Part shown: positions 6,458-8,239 of the stretch, piece after piece | Numbering within the stretch: position 1 is the stretch's first letter | Layout: every line of letters begins with the position of its first letter | Assembly (NCBI GenBank): GCA_045599385.1 | Contig: JAZRVW010000094.1 | Span: forward strand, 1-8,239 | Direction: 5' to 3' | DNA from: F23-B02 sp045599385 | GTDB taxonomy: Bacteria > Bacillota > Clostridia > Oscillospirales > Oscillospiraceae | Length of the DNA stretch: 8,239 bases | Position numbers and translations under genes: made by a program | The notes under the pieces: generated by a model | Database searches by the model: none | Told to the model about the DNA's origin: nothing | Seen by the model: the letters and a program-made list of their open reading frames with translations, nothing else

Positions 6458-7453
6458 TTATTCTTTGTTCATGGGAAGCTGAATGGTGGCGATACAGCCG
6501 CCGCCTTCAGCATTTGCGATAATCAGCTTGCCTCCGTGACGGGTAATAATTTCGTCGCAGACGGCGAGACCGATTCCGCTGCCGCGGTTTTTACTGCTGC
6601 CCTTATAGAACTTGTTTTTAACAAAAGGAAGCTCTGCGGCGGGAATGCCGTGGCCGTGGTCACGAATGGAAATAAGTACGGAATTGCTTGTGGTCTTAAG
6701 CACCACCTCAACGGACTTACCGTCACCGCCGTGCTTGGTGGCATTGTCAAGCAGATTGAGAAACACCTGCTTAAGACGCTCGGGGTCACCGGAAATCAGC
6801 GGAATATCATAGTCCGGCGCATCATAGCTTACGTCAACACCGGCCTGCTTCATAAGCTCGCCATAGGTGAAAATGGAGTCCTCAAGCTCTGCGGCAATGT
6901 CAATAAGCTCAATGCGGAGATTGAAGCGGCCGTCCTGAATGCGTGTAAACTCAAGCAAATCAGTTACCATTGAAGTCAGACGGTCAGCCTCTTTGGAGAT
7001 AATGCTTACGCCGCGCAGTGAATCGCCTTGAATTGCGGGGTCATACTGCAGGGTTTCGCTCCAACCCGTGATTGCGGTAAGGGGAGTGCGAAGCTCATGG
7101 GAAATCTGCGACACGAACTCGGTAGTTGCCTTGTCCGCCTGCGCAACCTTTTCGGACATTTCGTTGATTTCATCGGTAAGCTCACCGATTTCATTGTCGG
7201 CGTGCTTCTGCGCCTTGATTCCATAGCTGCCTGCGGCAATTCGCTCAGCAGATTCGGTGAGCGATGCGATAGGCTTTGTGACAGAGCGGGCAAACCAGAT
7301 GTTCACAAGAACTATGTATACGGCAAGAATTACGGCAAGAATAATAACAAAAACCGTGTATTCGCTTGCCGCAAGCGCGATTAAGCATGCAATTATAATG
7401 ACAGCGATGATTGACGATGCAAGCAGCTGCCATTTGAGACTGTTACGAATCAT
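6458..7453 (-). CDS. Sensor histidine kinase with HAMP domain and almost no extracellular loop
   Basis: Membrane histidine kinase expected to autophosphorylate and pass phosphate to the response regulator encoded just upstream. The 331-residue product has two hydrophobic helices (about 9-29 and 33-54) separated by only a few residues (SEYT), so there is no extracytoplasmic sensor domain. HAMP follows (about 54-107, starting ARSVTKPIASL), then HisKA with phospho-acceptor H119 in FVSQISHELRTPLTAI. The HATPase_c domain has N-box residues N233 and N237 (FLNLLDNATKH), a G1 box DHGHGI (265-270), F-box KFYKG (281-285) and G2 GSGIGL (291-296). All catalytic motifs are intact. The layout resembles intramembrane-sensing kinases, which read signals in or at the membrane, often through a partner protein. 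The ATG at 7453 has GGAAG 6 nt upstream, 18 bp after the regulator stop. The signal is unknown; no specific name is justified. Confidence 0.95.
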   Translation of the reverse strand: MIRNSLKWQLLASSIIAVIIIACLIALAASEYTVFVIILAVILAVYIVLVNIWFARSVTKPIASLTESAERIAAGSYGIKAQKHADNEIGELTDEINEMSEKVAQADKATTEFVSQISHELRTPLTAITGWSETLQYDPAIQGDSLRGVSIISKEADRLTSMVTDLLEFTRIQDGRFNLRIELIDIAAELEDSIFTYGELMKQAGVDVSYDAPDYDIPLISGDPERLKQVFLNLLDNATKHGGDGKSVEVVLKTTSNSVLISIRDHGHGIPAAELPFVKNKFYKGSSKNRGSGIGLAVCDEIITRHGGKLIIANAEGGGCIATIQLPMNKE

Positions 7454-7471
7454 GCGACACTTCCAAGAAAA

Positions 7472-8164
7472 TTAGTAGCCCCATTTGTAGCCGAAGCCCC
7501 AAACGGTAGTGAGATATTCGGGCTCTGTGGGATCAGATTCAATCTTGATGCGCAGACGGCGAATGTTAACATCAACGGTCTTGAGCTCGCCCTTGAAGTC
7601 ATCGCCCCAAACAGCCTTGAGTATATCCTCGCGTGACATGGCACGTCCGGGGTTTTCCATAAAGAGCTTCATAAGCAGATATTCAATCTGCGTGAGCTTA
7701 AGACGCTTGCAATCCTTTTCAAGAGTGCGGTTGCGTGTGTTCAGCAGGAAGGGACCGCTGGTGATTTCATAGCTGGGCTTGTCGCTTGCATCGCTGCCGC
7801 CGAGCCTGCGGACAAGTGCGTCAACGCGTGCAGTGAGCTCTGCAGGGGAGAAGGGCTTGGTGACATAGTCGTCAGCGCCGGTCATAAGACCCGTGACCTT
7901 GTCAATCTCCTGGCTCTTTGCAGTGAGCATGATAATGCCGATTTTGGAACCTGAAGCACGGATTCGGCGGCAAACTTCAAAACCGTCGATGTCGGGAAGC
8001 ATTACGTCAAGCAGGGCAAGGCTGATGTCGGGGTTCTTTTCCAGCTGCTTGAGAGCTTCCATGCCGCAATTTGCCTCAATAGGCTCATATCCGTTGCGAC
8101 GGAGGTTGATTACCACAAAACTGCGGATATTCGGTTCATCTTCGAGGACCAGTATCTTTTTCAT
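7472..8164 (-). CDS. OmpR/PhoB-family response regulator transcription factor
   Basis: DNA-binding partner of the downstream sensor kinase. The 230-residue product has an N-terminal receiver domain (about 1-120) with acidic pocket E8/D9, phospho-acceptor D53 (LLDVMLPDIDG), switch residue T81 (MLTAKS) and K103 (TKPFSPAEL). A short linker leads to a C-terminal winged helix-turn-helix (about 133-230). The recognition-helix region VDVNIRRLRIKIE (197-209) and the terminal wing TVWGFGYKWGY are visible. All phosphorylation residues are present, so it should respond to a kinase. The ATG at 8164 has GAGGT 6 nt upstream. It is the first gene of the unit in this window, preceded by the only clear non-coding stretch, so autoregulation is plausible. 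Target genes cannot be deduced from sequence. Full-length similarity is to the VanR/PhoB type, which does not identify the signal. Confidence 0.96.
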   Translation of the reverse strand: MKKILVLEDEPNIRSFVVINLRRNGYEPIEANCGMEALKQLEKNPDISLALLDVMLPDIDGFEVCRRIRASGSKIGIIMLTAKSQEIDKVTGLMTGADDYVTKPFSPAELTARVDALVRRLGGSDASDKPSYEITSGPFLLNTRNRTLEKDCKRLKLTQIEYLLMKLFMENPGRAMSREDILKAVWGDDFKGELKTVDVNIRRLRIKIESDPTEPEYLTTVWGFGYKWGY

Positions 8165-8239
8165 GGTTATACCTCTTTCATTTTATATTTATACTCGATA
8201 ATTGTAACATAAAATCATCAAAAATGGTAGAGGTAAGTT
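8165..8239 (-). promoter_or_regulatory. Upstream non-coding region of the nine-gene unit (continues past the window edge)
   Basis: The 75 bp are AT-rich. They hold the ribosome binding site of the response regulator (AAAGAGGT, 8171-8178), the candidate extended -10, and a distant inverted repeat (ACCTCT at the right edge against AGAGGT of the ribosome binding site). No coding sequence, terminator or LexA box is visible. The next upstream gene is outside the window. Confidence 0.6.
8201..8209 (-). promoter_or_regulatory. Candidate extended -10 promoter element ahead of the response regulator operon
   Basis: TGTTACAAT on the minus strand is a TGn extended -10 with TACAAT, one mismatch from TATAAT. 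At a 17-bp spacing the -35 position (8224-8229) reads TACCAT, a poor match to TTGACA, which is typical when an extended -10 is used. It would start transcription near 8194, giving a leader of about 30 nt before the ATG at 8164. It sits in AT-rich DNA, unlike the rest of the window. This is the only convincing sigma-A-type element I see in a non-coding position. Confidence 0.5.

Noticed and set aside
1..8239. Mobile elements, CRISPR repeats, tRNA or rRNA genes, toxin-antitoxin or defence genes
   Set aside because: The window is filled almost end to end by nine conserved genes on one strand. I saw no transposase, direct-repeat array, cloverleaf sequence or unexplained gap over 300 bases.

Overview
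The window looks like a piece of chromosome from a low-GC-lineage (Firmicutes) anaerobe, most likely a gut clostridium of the Oscillospiraceae/Ruminococcaceae type. This rests on the family resemblance of the RecA, CysS, PrmC and DUF1385 proteins, strong AGGAGG-type ribosome binding sites, and a base composition that looks close to 50% GC by eye. The assignment is inference; no ribosomal RNA or other marker is present.

Layout: all nine genes lie on the minus strand, so the transcription order runs from the right edge to the left edge. It is promoter region (8165-8239) > OmpR/PhoB-type response regulator > short-loop sensor histidine kinase > DUF1385 membrane protein (YqhQ family) > prmC > recA > recX > rimO > pgsA > cysS (cut by the left edge). 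Gaps between genes run from a 4-bp overlap (recX/rimO, ATGA) to 22 bp (prmC/recA). No gap is large enough for a separate full promoter, a riboswitch or a terminator. The simplest reading is one polycistronic unit of at least nine genes. Its only visible non-coding stretch is the 75 bp at the right edge, which carries an extended -10 element.

How the genes fit together: the first two form a complete two-component system. DUF1385 and prmC are a pair commonly found together near prfA in Firmicutes. recA and recX are the recombinase and its modulator. rimO and pgsA are a widely conserved neighbour pair (ribosomal protein S12 modification and phosphatidylglycerolphosphate synthesis). cysS charges tRNA-Cys. 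All key catalytic motifs are present and no frameshifts are apparent, so this is a healthy housekeeping region, not an accessory island.

I found no mobile element, CRISPR array, RNA gene, toxin-antitoxin system, defence system or unknown cassette. The points worth a second look are the gene arrangement (a two-component system leading a recA operon, recA without a visible SOS box), the nearly loop-less sensor kinase, and two substitutions at functionally studied RecA positions. None of these amounts to a new biological system.
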